DNA of 64,000 bases, taken from assembly GCF_029227915.1 (NCBI RefSeq), contig NC_079887.1, positions 15,931,650 through 15,995,649 of the forward strand, written 5' to 3'. Shown one piece after another: positions 34,301-46,471 of the stretch. Positions within the stretch are counted from its first letter, which is position 1. Each line of letters opens with the position of its first letter. Position numbers and translations under genes: made by a program. The stretch comes from Hydractinia symbiolongicarpus (taxonomy: Eukaryota; Cnidaria; Hydrozoa; Anthoathecata; Hydractiniidae). Below the pieces are notes generated by a model that saw only the letters and a program-made list of their open reading frames with translations, searched no databases and had not been told where the DNA came from.

Positions 34301-37300
34301 CACTAAAAATCTTTTTTAGCTGCTCTTTGGCTTTGGTGTATTTTAGTTCTGTCAAAGTCGCTCTAATAAGCTGTTTATGACTTTCCAAAATATTTGAACT
34401 GTTAATGAAACGATAAGCTAAAACTCCTTCAGTTAATTCCATATCATAATTCTTGAGCTTGTTGTATAGTCTTTCAAACTCAATAATATAATCATTCATT
34501 GTCATTGATGAAGGTCTACAACATTTTTCAAACTTTTCTTATGCTTCATAAGCAGAATGGCGCGAGTCCTTAAGATACAAGGAGTCTAACTTCTTCACAA
34601 GTTTCTTAACACCATCATCAGAACTTAACACTTTAAGTTCCGTCTCTAAAATTGCTTCTCGTGCTTGACCAGTCAAAGTAAAAAAAATAGCAGGTGCCTG
34701 CTTCTTCTTCTCCAGCGAAGTAAATAATTGCTATATCTGTACTTCTTTTTTCCAGTTCTCATAACACATATCTGTGTTATCACCAATTGTCGGTGAAATA
34801 TGTGACTAACCTGATAATCGTTGTAGATCTGACTTGAGTTTACGCAACAATCATTAAACACAACAGCAAGGCAACGTTGTACCAATGTATCAGATCTGCA
34901 CCAAGCAGAACTAAAACCCCATCCAACACTATTGTAATTAGTTATACTGTCTAAACACAAACCGGATGTTAACAGTAACAATGCAATGCTCAAAACTGGA
35001 AAAAAATTGAGAGTGTAACCTATTTATAACGATTTTTAATTGCAAGAAAGCTGACATAGAAAAGTATTTAACACCTCATTCAAATGGAAAAGAATTTTTA
35101 AATGAAAACAAAACAAAGACACAATATTATGTGTATCTATTGTTAACATTTAATGTTATTTACGATCCATTGCGACAATCACAATTGATAGTGACGATTG
35201 CAATAGCACTGTTACTTTTTTATACATTGGGACTTTTGCTGGTAGCAATGACTTTGTGGCAAAAAAAATATCTAAAGATAATATGCAATTATATAAGGAC
35301 AAAGCAAAAATGACTCACCTGTTTTTCGTGTAGAATGTTTTGAGCTTTGGTTAGTAAACAATGTGCTTTACCCACATTAACAACAATTCCCTTCAAGAAA
35401 AAAGAAAACTGACAGACACAGGTGAGCAAACCACAAGGCAGGCAAGCCCTTTTATGCAGAGAATGAGATCTCTGTCTCTAGAGCCTTTTTGTTTACCTAT
35501 AAGTAAATTATATTTATTTACAGCGTAACCTTCTGTATTAGCTGATAACTTCCTAAAGTAACTTAAACGATGCTAAACATGTGGCTAACGAAATATTTCA
35601 AGTTGAAAATTTAATTCTTAAACTTCGTTTGTATCGTAAATATACTTCATATGCGAAGTTACATTACACTGATTCGTTTGATTACTAATTAAATACAGCT
35701 CTGTAATAGACTTTATTCTTACTTTTTTGTCTCACGTTTGTTTACAACATGCTGCCATTTTTAACTATCTGAACCTTTTCTCTAATCACGTGGCTATCTA
35801 TTGTTTTGAAGAATTTTTGCTGCTGACTGCAGCATGCTGAGAGCTTCATTGCATATATCTTTACTTAATGTTTATACATGATTAAGAATTCAGAAATATT
35901 TACTAAAAACTGTTATCAGTATGCGCCCTGTAATAATTAAAATGTAACAAAAGAAGAAATTGTGTGGTCAATATAAAAAGCATGATCAAAATTGCAGGAA
36001 TCATTTGCAAACCTGATTTGTGAATCAATAGATTGCAGCAATTCACAAATCAAGTTTGTTGAATTTACATTTTAGCTTTAAATTCCAAGTTGGAGCTTGT
36101 ATAAGCTACACTATGATATACATGTTTTATTTTGGTTATTTTTTAGATACCAGTCAAAGCAATTGAGTATGTAGAGATGAGAGAACTTTTAAGTTTGTTT
36201 GTTTATTGCAAGGATGGGACGGTCACACGGTATGTCAGTGTATTTTTAGAAAGACAAATGTTTTTACATATTATTTGTCGGTAGATAGACATAGGGGAAG
36301 TGATTCACATCTTTAATGTTTTTTTGTAGGAAGATTTTAGTATGAACACCTAACTCTTACTGTTTTAGAATTAGTTTTGATTCAGCTGAAGAGTGTTCAG
36401 AATGGTGGAGACATATTACATCCAGTGAAGCCCATCAAACAAAATCTGAAGACTTGTTTGCATTCAAATATTTCCAGCTAATGAAAGCAAATCCACCTTT
36501 TTCTAGTTTTTCTGTGGATTCAGGTAGGCTGTTTTTGTCTAAATATACTTTAGTGTCACGATTCCGCATTATGCACACAAAGTAGATGTATTATTTTAAG
36601 ACATAAATGTTATTGCATGTTGTATGTATGTGCTTTTGTACCTGTTTGTGATGCTCACTGCACTTTGTTGTATAATTTAAGTTTCTAAATACATTAAGGA
36701 TTAGAATGTCAGGCTATCTGAGTTAGTAGTCTCAAAATGGTTGATTTTAAGTTTATAATTCCCTCTTTCACTACTCAGGTAAACTTGAAAAGACTAATAA
36801 TTTAAACTATAGTTGGCTGAAATGAACTAAATGACTTTCTTGTTTTTAGATGAATTTGAAGCATCAATGTATGTTAACGATGTAAAGCGAATGGGCTTTA
36901 ACATTGACAGTATTTGGCGCACCACTGAAATCAACTCTAAATTTGAGTAAGAACGATAAACGACCCAAACTTCTTTTTTAATTTGCATACTGCTTGTAAA
37001 CTTCATTTTTTGCACTTTTTAATGTGATAGTTAAGAAAGCATATTTTATCTAGAATATCTAAAACATACCCGAAATTTCACATTGTTCCAGCATGGATTA
37101 CAGATGATGATTTAAAGAAAATTGCACAGTTTCGTTCTTTGAGACGATTCCCATCTGTTGTCTGGAGGTAACTTAAACCTTTAATTTATAAACAACGTGT
37201 GATTCAGAGAAAACCCCTAAGTATGACTCAAGAAGGCCTAGAAAATTTAGGAAATTTTATTTTTATGCTGTCTGCACTCAGAAAAACTAGACTATTATTG

Positions 37301-40300
37301 AACTTTTAACCACAGTCCTAAACTAAAGCTCAAGTAGGGATGGATAATATTTTCTGAAAAAAAATGTTTAAAAGGCATTGCCTAAGCTTGTGTCAGGAAA
37401 AATAGCTGTAATTTTCAGGGAAAAGTCCTTGATCTTTTAAAAATTATATTAGGACTGTGAGATGCAATCACACAAGCCATTTTTTTTAAAAAAAATTATT
37501 TCTGAAGAAAAACCTGCCAGACCCCTGGAAATAGCCAATGGATTTTTTTAAGGTTGATTTTTATCAAGGTTTGTTTTATTTGATTTTATATAATATTTTT
37601 TTACCATTTTTTTGTCTCTGCTTATAATGTTTGATATCCTGCAAAATATTTTTCAATTGGTTATCTTTAATCGATAGAGAAGCTATTATAATTTTTGCTA
37701 ACCTTGAAAAAAAAACTTGTGAACAAGTCTTTAGGGATTTTGCGAATTTAGCAAAAAATCGCGAAAATTTGTGTCATCAACAATTTTCGTCTTTAAAAAA
37801 ATCTGGGAAGTCAATGTCTGCAAAAATATTGACATGAATTACAAAGGTTGATAATTAACTGATTAATCTCTTCTTGAACTTTTGATCATTGTTATATGTG
37901 CAGATTCAGTTAGACCATTGTTTGTTTAGAAATAAATCAAATGGTGCAGTAATTGTTCGCTCAAGTCAACCAGAGTTGGGTTGGTTTGGCTGGCGATGTG
38001 AAGAAGATGAGCATTTACTGTCGGCAATTGCGCAAGCTGCAAGTCTGGATAATCACGCACAAAATCATAATATGACGCTGTCAGGTTTGTTCTGTTTGTT
38101 TGTGTGTTGATTGGTTTATTTTTTTATTTTCTTATATATATGTTTTTTATTTATTTTTTTATGTATACATATGTATACATTGAGGGCAAAATAATAATAA
38201 TACATTGAGTACATAATAATATGTACAACCTGTCCTTTTAACTGTGTCACATCACGTCCTGCAGATTGTCTGCTGCCCACTACATAGTGATTACCATCAT
38301 TGATTTTTAACTAGCTACAAATAGGCATTTTTTTGATCGTTTTTGCATGTTCTTTGAAACAATTATGTACCAACATAAGGTAAACACTACTTGTTAATAT
38401 TATTGTTTTTATTTCAGTTACTAACATGGCAGCTGCAAAAACAAGTCAATTTCTCTTGCTTGATGCTCGTTCTTATCCAGCGGCAGTTGCCAATAGAGCT
38501 AAAGGTGGTGGATGTGAATGTCAGGGTACAAACAATTTTCTTTAACTTATCAGCCTTTTCTGTACATATAAAAATATGAATAGTTGAAGAAAGGTGTCGG
38601 CTACAAGAATGAAAGATGTTCCTAGCCTATTAAGGTTGTTGCGCGTTATCCTGCCTGACTTTTATTTAAACTGCAGCTTGGAAATATATTGAAAAGGCGC
38701 ACAACTGTAAGCACTAAACACAGGTGTGCAACATTTGTTGTTGTACTAAGTCCTCATCCTGTTGTCACTCATGAATAATTTTTAAACTTCTTTTCGAACT
38801 TTTTGTTTTGACTGAGTAACAACAGGTTTTAGCCTGTGATCATGTTTTGGCTAAAAGAAGAGGAAAGTTATTTCTTAAAAAATTCATTACACCTAAAGTG
38901 TTGTACTGTTGTACTGCATATATCTGTAAAAGCGCTCAACTTGTATGCACAACACAGTTTATTTGCACTTAAGTGCTCAGCTCAACTAGTACATAACTAT
39001 ACTATGTATACACTTTGTGCAATGTTTTTTGGAAAAAAAATTAAAATTAAGACATTTTTTTCTGTTTTTATTTCAGAGTATTATCCTAACTGTGATATAC
39101 AGTTTATGGGCTTGCCAAATATACACGCCATCAGAAAGAGCTTTCAGAGTGTTCGTGCATTGTGTTTGATGGGCTCGGACCAAACAAAGTAAGAATAAGT
39201 GTTTAAATAACTACTTAAAAAATTCACACACCAGGGGTAGTTTAAACTTTTGGTTACATGGGTGATGTGTAAATATATTGATTGTTCGATTGCTATGAAA
39301 ATGCACAAAACATCTGTTGCCACATTTAAGTTAAAATTCTTTTTAAGTTTGTAATATTTCCAAGCTTAGTTCTGTCTAACAAGTACTTTTGCAACACTAT
39401 TTATTACATTCCAATTTTTATTTTACAATTGTAGGAATGTTTTTTAAAAGGTTTGACTAAAATGATCACCAGATTTGCTGTTTTTCCTCTGTCTTTAATT
39501 TCTATTGCTCCAATTATCTCCTTCCGTTTTTTTAGTTGGTATTCCGCTCTTGAAGCTACTCGCTGGTTGCACAACCTGTCTGCATTGATCAGGTCAACGC
39601 TAACCATTGTTGAAGCAATTGACGTGAAGTCGAAGTCGACACTTGTGCACTGCTCAGATGGTTGGGATAGAACAGCTCAGCTTGTGTCGCTCTCAGAATT
39701 GTTGCTTGACCCATATTATAGAACAATCAAGGTACATTTTATTTTTGTAAATGAGTTTATTAGGGTGATCACGCCTCTAAAACAATGAATCAATAAACAT
39801 CTCTGAAATTTGGACTGAAAACATTGATCCTCCTAAATTCTGCGTAGTAGTTAAATATAACGTTTTAAAGAAGGATTGATCAACATATATTTTAGAAAAG
39901 AATTGATTTATTAATGTTCATTTCCTCTTAAATTTTTGTGAAAGCCGCATAAAGTATGGAATTCTTTATATGGTTTTTAGTAAATTTTGACCTTGATACC
40001 TTCTAAATTATCCTAAAATCCCATAAAATCGTGAAATCTTAAAGCTGGCCACAATTTAAGTTTCCTACATTAAGAGTTTACCAGCTCAATGATCAGTGGT
40101 CTTACCAAATTGCACTATATTGCTGTTTCCATTGGTGGTCATCAAATGAAGTGTTTGTTCACCATAATAAGATGAGTCTGTTTTGTCGACTTCAGCACTT
40201 ACAAGAATTAATAATGCATTTCCTAAACAAATAATCTTGCATCTTTGCATTTCAAATCACTTTTTTACGGATGAAGATCTGGCACAATGTAACAAAACGG

Positions 40301-43300
40301 AAGTTAACATTTGGTGTCAATGAATTGTATTTTCTTTACAGTGTATGAACTCATGTGCTTTTCTACTGCAGGGTTTTAGGGTAGTTATCGAACGTGAATG
40401 GCTCGAATTTGGTCATAAATTTGCAGATCGATGTGGCCATGGCAAGGACGACCTAAATGAGCGCAGTCCAGTTTTCCTTCAATGGCTAGACGCTGTTCAC
40501 CAGTGCATGAAGCAATTTCCTGACGCGTTTGAATTCAACGAGTTTTTTCTTGTATGTTGACTAAAATTTTTATGTGCCCAATGCGCACTAACGCCCTGCG
40601 TGTATGTGTGTGCATGTGTTAAATATGAATTCATCAGTCATTGTAAGTCCCATTTGCTGGTAATATTTCTTACTTAAAAAAAGTAACTTTATAAATCTGA
40701 GAAGTTTAAATTTCTGTGAATTGTTAATTATATCCGATGCGACCCCAGTATATATGTGGGCGGGGGCTATATGTTCCTCGTGCAAAAAATTTTATGTCAA
40801 AGTTTTTGTTTAGGTAAAGCTTGCCCAACACGTGTACAGTTGTCTGTTCGGCACGTTTCTATGCAACACAGTGTGTGAACGGCGACAGTTAAAGTTGAAG
40901 AGCAGAACGTTTTCAGTCTGGGACCTGTTGCTGTCAGGACGGAGAGATTTTGTGAATTTTATGTACGATGCAGCAAACAAAAAGGTACATGTTTTTTGAT
41001 TCTTTAAAGTTTGAAGATGAAGGGGTAACCCTTTTGTATTGCTATTCGCTTGTGGAGGCTGGAGTCACACTTTCCATGGTCGTAATTCTCCTAACTTTCT
41101 CTCAAGAAATCTTGAATTAGTCTTATATCGTTTCACATATGATATGTCGAAATACCTCAGTGCTATTCACAAGAATATTTATGCCCTGTTTATCAACATG
41201 TGAAACCTAAGGATACGGAATATAGTCGTAAAACAGAAATATAAGGATTATATAATTTTTATAATATTATTTGCTAGTGCAGCGTTGGTAAACGAAAAAA
41301 CTGCGTCTGTATGCATACATGTATTTATTGATTTATTCCTATAGAAATATCATTTGATTTTTTTTCTAACTTGTGTATACACCGTCAGCAGGGTGACCAC
41401 TCCTCCTTAAATTTCTTTAATAACCTTAGAAAAAGAAAATCTCCTTAAAAGTACTTAAATATACTTAAAAAAATTAAAATTGTAGCTATTCTCCTTAATT
41501 TCTCCTTATTTTTTAATTTTTCTGATCGTAACTTTTTTGGAAATGTGTTCATGGATTGTTCATCATCATTGAAATATGACATATTTCTCTATTGCCTGAA
41601 ATCCCATATTTTTTTATCTTTGAGGGTGTAATTTATATGTATATTTGTATAATATGTTTAATTTTCTTATCATAGAACATAGTATGTAACATTAAAGATA
41701 GAGAGCTAAAATTGGTTTTCTCCTTAATTATCATTATTTTTTTCTTTTTGTATTCTCATTCGCAGCAAAATATCCTTAGGAAATGTCAATTTTTCTCCTA
41801 ATATCCTTACTTTTGTTCTCATTTTATTAGTGGTCACCGTCAGTTGATGTCCACCGTCTGTTTGTTTTCTCCAAATAGAGAAAGTAGAAAAAGACTAATG
41901 CTGCGGCGTTATTTCTTTTTCTAATTTATCGTTTTTGTTGCTGTTGTTGTTGTTGTTGTTGTATGTTGTTATGGTTTTTTTTATAATTTCCTTAAATTTA
42001 TTTTCCAGGTGTTATATCCAAATTTTCAAATTCGAAGTTTGTTGTTGTGGGAAAATATGTTTATGTCTGGTTATAACCACAATCATCTCGATGGATTAAA
42101 TAACGCCGCACAGTGTATGGAGCTGAGTGATTCGGGAAACTTTACGTGCAACTCAACAGAGTCCTCCAATAAGAATAGAGTTTTCCGAAAGAAACTTTCT
42201 CATGAGACATTGCACAAAGTAGAAGTGAATATCGATAGTGAAGTAGACAATAGCAGCGTTTCTTCTTGTGCGTCGGCCAACGGTCACGCGCCGCATGCTA
42301 AACCGCTTAAAACAAGCGATGTGGAGAAGAGCACATGTTTCACTTGTAACGGTATAACTAACGGAAATCTGTCTGAGAGCGCAGACAGTGCGATTTCGAA
42401 CGATATGGCATCTCAACGGGATGTTGGTACGACTGAATCTAATATAATTGAAGAAAAGACTTCTCTAAATAAACTTTCGTGCTTTACAGATAATCCTGGC
42501 GGCGCAGAGAACTGCGCGATAAATAACGCAGAGATCTCGACCAATGGAAATAAATTGCTCTCTATTTCACTGAGTGCAAATACTATACAAGAACCAATAA
42601 CTAATCCTTCTCACGATGAACAAACGGACCATCTAGAAAACATTGCAAATTCGTATAATGAAACTTCTGTTAGTAAAAAAGAAAATTTTAGTTGTCAAGA
42701 TAGCATGACGGACAGTGTTCGCACTTTAACCGACGAAGTCAACGAGCATCGTAAGAGTTTCGACGATTCGTGCGTCAATGTACGGTCGTCACCGCTCTCC
42801 GATGCGGACCTCGTTTCTTTGCAACACCGAAGCAACGGTTTTTTAAGGGCGCATTCGCCTGAAAGTAATCGTTTACAGCGCACGAAATCCGTGCCGGACG
42901 TCATGACTACTTCTGTTTGCGTAAACACTGATGTTGCCAGGCAACATCCGTCTGTCGAATTAGCACAAAAACAAAAAGATTTTGAGAAAGATTTAAGTAG
43001 ATACATAGATTCCGATGGTTTAACGCTGTCGTATAGTTTTATCGATAAGAAACTTATCGACCTACATGCAAAACATTCTGTAGAATTATCTAGGCTACAA
43101 AGAAAGCTGGATGTGGAAAGGCAAGCTAGAATATTTTTGCAGCAACAACAGTGCACGCACGACACCTTGTCACATTTACCGGCTTCGATATTGGAAAACT
43201 TGCAGGATGACAGAGTAAGTGTTTTAATTTGCCCACACTTTATTGATATGTGAACTTAAGTAAATTTGGGCATTGGAACTGTGAACGTAGTTATTTTGCC

Positions 43301-44425
43301 ATATAGGTTCGTATACTTTTTGACCTACCTAACCTAAACAAGTAAACCATGATGCGAAGTAAGGCTTTAAAAATATACTTGTTTTGAATCATGCACGATG
43401 AAGGAGTATTCCAATAACGATAAAAATAATGTTGTCCGTAGATATTAATGAAATAACTTTTTGTTAGTCCGTGAAAAAAATCCACGCATCCGCACGTCGC
43501 AAATATTCCAGTAGTCATTTTTTGAATCTTCGTTATTTCGTGCATCCTTAGCTCTTAGCAGGGTTTTGAAAATACAGATGCAATACAACTACTAATATAA
43601 TTTCTATCAGATGCGAGATGTCTTGATCTTCATTGTGTCATCCCTTTCTATTATATCCCATGTTTTTTTGTTTCTTAAGCTGTCGCTTCCTGACTCAGTG
43701 AACGGTGAACGGTCTTCTGTTTCGAGTATTAGTAACGACGACGGCTGGGAACAGGTGCAGTTCGATGATGTCCAACCCACACGGTGGATGCCAGACCACT
43801 TGTCGTGCGCATGCGCAAGTTGTGGATGTCCGTTTACTGTAATCTATCGCAAACATCATTGCAGGTAAGAAGATTTGTCTAAATTTTTAGATGAGTAGGA
43901 TTCCAACCTACGTAATTCTCGCTTTTTGTTTGGCATGAAACCGGGAAGTTAGAATTGCGTGGTTTTAAATCTTACTTGTTCGACAATTTTAACATCTCAT
44001 AGGAAATAATCTCACCTTTATAAATAACAGAAGTTCGACTCCTGCCAGTTTATTAGCATTCATTTTTTGTTTTGTTTGTTTGTTTAAAGCAAACCTTGCC
44101 TTACAGTATTTTTTTCAGGGAACGCCGCCCTCTTATTAACGCCATGGTTTTTATTAAAGGCTATGTAAAAGCCTAGAATTAGAATTCTGAAGGGTTTTCG
44201 ATTTCACTAAGACCAATGGCATTTCTTCCTAAACTTTTTAGCGAGTGTTATGAACATTTCTAAACCCGACTGACGAAAATGAACTTAAAATCTTTTTTTT
44301 TTAGAAAATGTGGTGGAATATTCTGCGACACGTGTACAAATTTTAAACTTACGGTACCGGAAGAACAACTCTACACACCTGTTCGAGTTTGCGCGAAATG
44401 CTACGAAAGCCACACGAGAATATGA
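28344..44425 (+). CDS. MTMR3/4-like: Myotubularin-related PI3P/PI(3,5)P2 phosphatase with C-terminal FYVE (MTMR3/4 type), 15 coding exons
   Basis: Exons read: 28344-28518, 29488-29618, 36147-36229, 36369-36523, 36850-36946, 37054-37167, 37930-38084, 38418-38525, 39077-39188, 39536-39731, 40372-40551, 40814-40984, 42009-43214, 43680-43864, 44305-44425. All introns are GT/AG and phases join cleanly, giving 1062 residues, near human MTMR3/4 length. Order: PH-GRAM (exons 2-4), phosphatase (exons 5-12) with P-loop CSDGWDRT at about 416-423, a long Ser/Asn-rich linker (exon 13) ending in a coiled coil, then FYVE (about 996-1060) with WMPD, RKHHCR and RVC. MTMR3 and MTMR4 dephosphorylate endosomal PI3P and PI(3,5)P2. 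The active-site Cys and Arg are intact, so it should be catalytic. Start: an upstream in-frame ATG at 28224 precedes a likely splice acceptor, so 28344 is preferred. Whether it is the single ortholog of both vertebrate genes is inference. Confidence 0.95.
30235..30490 (-). mobile_element. Mariner/Tc1-superfamily transposase fragment
   Basis: A minus-strand frame reads [16 protein letters not shown] then [20 protein letters not shown], matching the segment of Tc1/mariner DDE transposases around the second catalytic Asp (MDES). An upstream piece ([16 protein letters not shown]) is in another frame, so there is at least one frameshift. No TIRs recognised; a dead fragment of roughly 80 codons. 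Confidence 0.65.
32600..34740 (-). mobile_element. Internally deleted Ty1/copia-like LTR retrotransposon relic
   Basis: Minus-strand pieces in gag-to-pol order. From about 34735: a UBN2-type gag ending with a CCHC knuckle ([14 protein letters not shown]), one stop inside. Then 34104-33724: the pre-integrase zinc-binding region ([31 protein letters not shown]). Then 33748-33542: the integrase piece around the catalytic Glu ([13 protein letters not shown]). Then 33426-32971: the integrase C-terminal side. The protease between gag and integrase and the start of the integrase core are missing, and no reverse transcriptase is recognisable. It cannot mobilise itself. LTRs were not resolved; 35490-35800 could hold one. 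Confidence 0.75.
39536..39731 (+). CDS. MTMR3/4-like: Myotubularin exon 10, catalytic P-loop
   Basis: Encodes [20 protein letters not shown] through [11 protein letters not shown] and [11 protein letters not shown]. The CX5R signature CSDGWDR is complete; Asp residues in the P-loop are the myotubularin hallmark for 3-phosphoinositide selectivity. Entered with two carried bases (AA+T) and left in phase 0. Confidence 0.95.
41399..41835. mobile_element. hAT-like MITE in myotubularin intron 12
   Basis: It begins CAGGGTGACCACT and ends AGTGGTC. ACCGTCAG at 41391-41398 recurs at 41836-41843 as an 8-bp direct repeat, the size made by hAT transposases. The right terminus has lost the last bases of its TIR, or they merge with the duplication. 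The interior is rich in TCCTTA/CTTAAA runs with no coding capacity. The left end matches the fragment at 4297. Confidence 0.7.
42009..43214 (+). CDS. MTMR3/4-like: Myotubularin exon 13, long linker and coiled coil
   Basis: 402 codons (about residues 560-961). It starts [16 protein letters not shown], the end of the phosphatase fold, then runs through a Ser/Asn/Thr-rich region of low conservation and ends with a heptad-like segment ([20 protein letters not shown]) that corresponds to the coiled coil before FYVE in MTMR3/4. The first codon is GTG straight after the acceptor, not a start. Confidence 0.92.
43680..44425 (+). CDS. MTMR3/4-like: Myotubularin exons 14-15, FYVE zinc finger
   Basis: Exon 14 (43680-43864) and exon 15 (44305-44425) encode WMPD, four Cys pairs, RKHHCR and RVCAKCY, then end ...SHTRI-stop. 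An alternative acceptor at 43610 would add a hydrophobic segment unlike the family, so 43680 is chosen. FYVE fingers normally bind PI3P; MTMR3 and MTMR4 vary in this, so binding is not assured. Confidence 0.93.
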
Positions 44426-44736
44426 AGCAGCCGATTTAAATACTACGGCCCGATTTGATTATTTGGTGATTGGCTCGTGGTTGATTGACGTATCCTCGTG
44501 TCACATCCCTTTGAATGTGGTAAGACATCAATGATTCCAGAATAGGTTTTTTTACATACGCATCCAGTGAGCTACCTTTAGCTGGCGCAAATGTGAAGTG
44601 GTGCAAAAAGGTTTTTAGTTGCATTCATTTGAATTTTGATTTTAATAAAAAGTCGCAAATTTTTGAAGTAATACCGGAACGTGATGTCAATATCGTTTAT
44701 TTGTTTGTTTATTTTGTTCATGATACCCCTGAACTG

Positions 44737-44742
44737 AATAAA
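44737..44742 (+). terminator. Likely poly(A) signal of the myotubularin gene
   Basis: AATAAA 312 bases past the stop, followed by AT-rich sequence. Confidence 0.4.
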
Positions 44743-46471
44743 ACATTAAAGGGAAAATTAGAGGGAAGAAGAAAAGTTCTTGAGAAGCTTAAATTTATTA
44801 GCCTTTTTGCACCATCCAGGAGAAGCCTAAATTTAGCTTTCCTGCACCATTCTTCAACTAGTGAGCTCTAATTTTAATCACGTGATGAAGCAGTATGAGG
44901 AACGAACGAAATATACGGTTAAGAGATGTTGAAGTCAGATTTGTAACATTGCTACAGCCTGCTCTAATCCTGAGATGAACGTCCATTGTCCATTTTGAAC
45001 AGAACTAAATATACATAATATTCGGTTTACACCGTTTTTTGTACTTCCCCTGTGATCAATGCAACCGACCAACGTTTGTAAATGTTTTTTTACTGTTTTT
45101 TTAAACTGAAATTAAAACCTTATGAATATTGGTCTTTCTACACGTCCGTTTAGAACTTCAATATTATATTGTTACCATTTTTTGAGTTTGTAGATATGTA
45201 ACTAGAATAGATGAATTGAAAATATCACATTGAAAAAATAACTAACTTGTTCACTTTTTTTTTAAAAGACTCAGCCCTAGAAACATGTTGTCGAGTCTCC
45301 AAACAATAATCTGTGTATCGTCTCCTTTTTTAAACAAATAGAGATTATGCAAGAAATCTACAAAGTGTTCTAATTATTGCTGACGTCAGCATGGCCATTT
45401 TTCTTGCATTTCGAAACACAGGAGTGCCAGAAAATGCGACTGGCAAATTTCTAACGCTACCACCTAACCTAGAAACCTGTGAAAGTTCCACTGTCTCAGC
45501 TGCAAAGTATTGATACTTTTATTTATGGTTGATACTTTTAGCTAACTTTGAGATAAGGCCATAAAATGCTGGTGTGTCAACATTTTGGGAAAGGATTGTT
45601 GAGATGAAGGAAGCACTGTGTATTGTCCTTTCGAAAGAACAGTTTAATTTCGCTTGCGATGAGAAGATGTTGAAAAATCAACATAAATAGCATGCGAACC
45701 ATAAAATCCCAACCTAGTTCCCCGCGGTTTTCTACGCCTATAATAGTCAGATGGGACGGCTTATCAGGATATCACAGGCGTAGAAAAACCCTATGGGACG
45801 AGTTTTTTTTATCCTCGTAAATAAGGAGGGACGGAGTATTATGCCCCCTTCCCTAAATATCTCCAGCTCTGTAAAGTTGTCGCATGACACTCATACAATG
45901 AAACTCAATGAAATACAATGAAATTTGACAGATTTGAAAAGAAAAAAATCATTTTCTTATCTGCGTTCAAATGTACATATATCTTTGGTTTTTATGGTTG
46001 GAAGGATTTAAGGCAAAGTCACAAATAATCAGATCGTTTCAATGACATGGAAAACCGATTTAAAAAACAAAAGAATCCCCATAAGCTAATAGGGTTAAGG
46101 GAATTAATTTTCACGAATTTTATAACTTTGTAAATAAATTGTCGCGAAAAAAGTTTCTTGCGAAAAGTGGAACAAGGTTTAGATCTGGGAACGCGGTTGA
46201 GATCTGAGAACAAGATTTATTTTGCTTGTTTTTAAACAGCATTAAGATTAACTTGTGTGCATATTGTGGCAGTAGACCGAAAATGTAATTCTGCATGATA
46301 TGTCACGGTTGATCGTTTTGAAGCGGCTCTCGTTCGTTTTATTAGTTAATTTCGCACGATGCGTTAACATGGCTCAATCTGCGGTGGAGAACATATATAC
46401 AATATGGCGGCACATAGTGAGTATAATATTTTTAGTAAGTATGTGATACTTTTCACCATTTTTGATTTGTC
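44743..46471. other. Intergenic stretch with dispersed repeats
   Basis: No gene. GCTGACGTCAGCATGG at 45379-45394 repeats the element at 15802. An inverted pair GGTTTTCTACGCCT (45726-45739) and AGGCGTAGAAAAACC (45776-45790) forms a hairpin; its right half, from CTTATCAG to GGCGTAGAA, recurs at about 57524-57550. ATATGGCGGC near 46401 is a YY1-like motif just before the next gene. Confidence 0.5.

Larger units (their letters stand above)
29619..36146 (+). other. Intron 2 of the myotubularin gene, a transposon sink
   Basis: 6.5 kb between GTATGT (29619) and TTTTAG (36141). It holds a self-complementary ATCATGA/CGCGATC-rich patch (29715-29880), a mariner-type relic, a copia-type relic and a fold-back pair near 36010-36058 (GATTTGTGAAT, inverted). 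A short direct duplication (ATGTGCAAAAAATACATATGG) lies at about 30570 and 30625. Nothing here reads as a nested host gene. Confidence 0.7.

Noticed and set aside
42695-43165. 156-residue minus-strand Cys/Ser-rich frame
   Set aside because: Antisense shadow of myotubularin exon 13.
43610-43679. Alternative start of myotubularin exon 14 at 43611
   Set aside because: Would insert about 23 hydrophobic residues into the linker before FYVE; the acceptor at 43679 gives a family-like sequence in the same phase.
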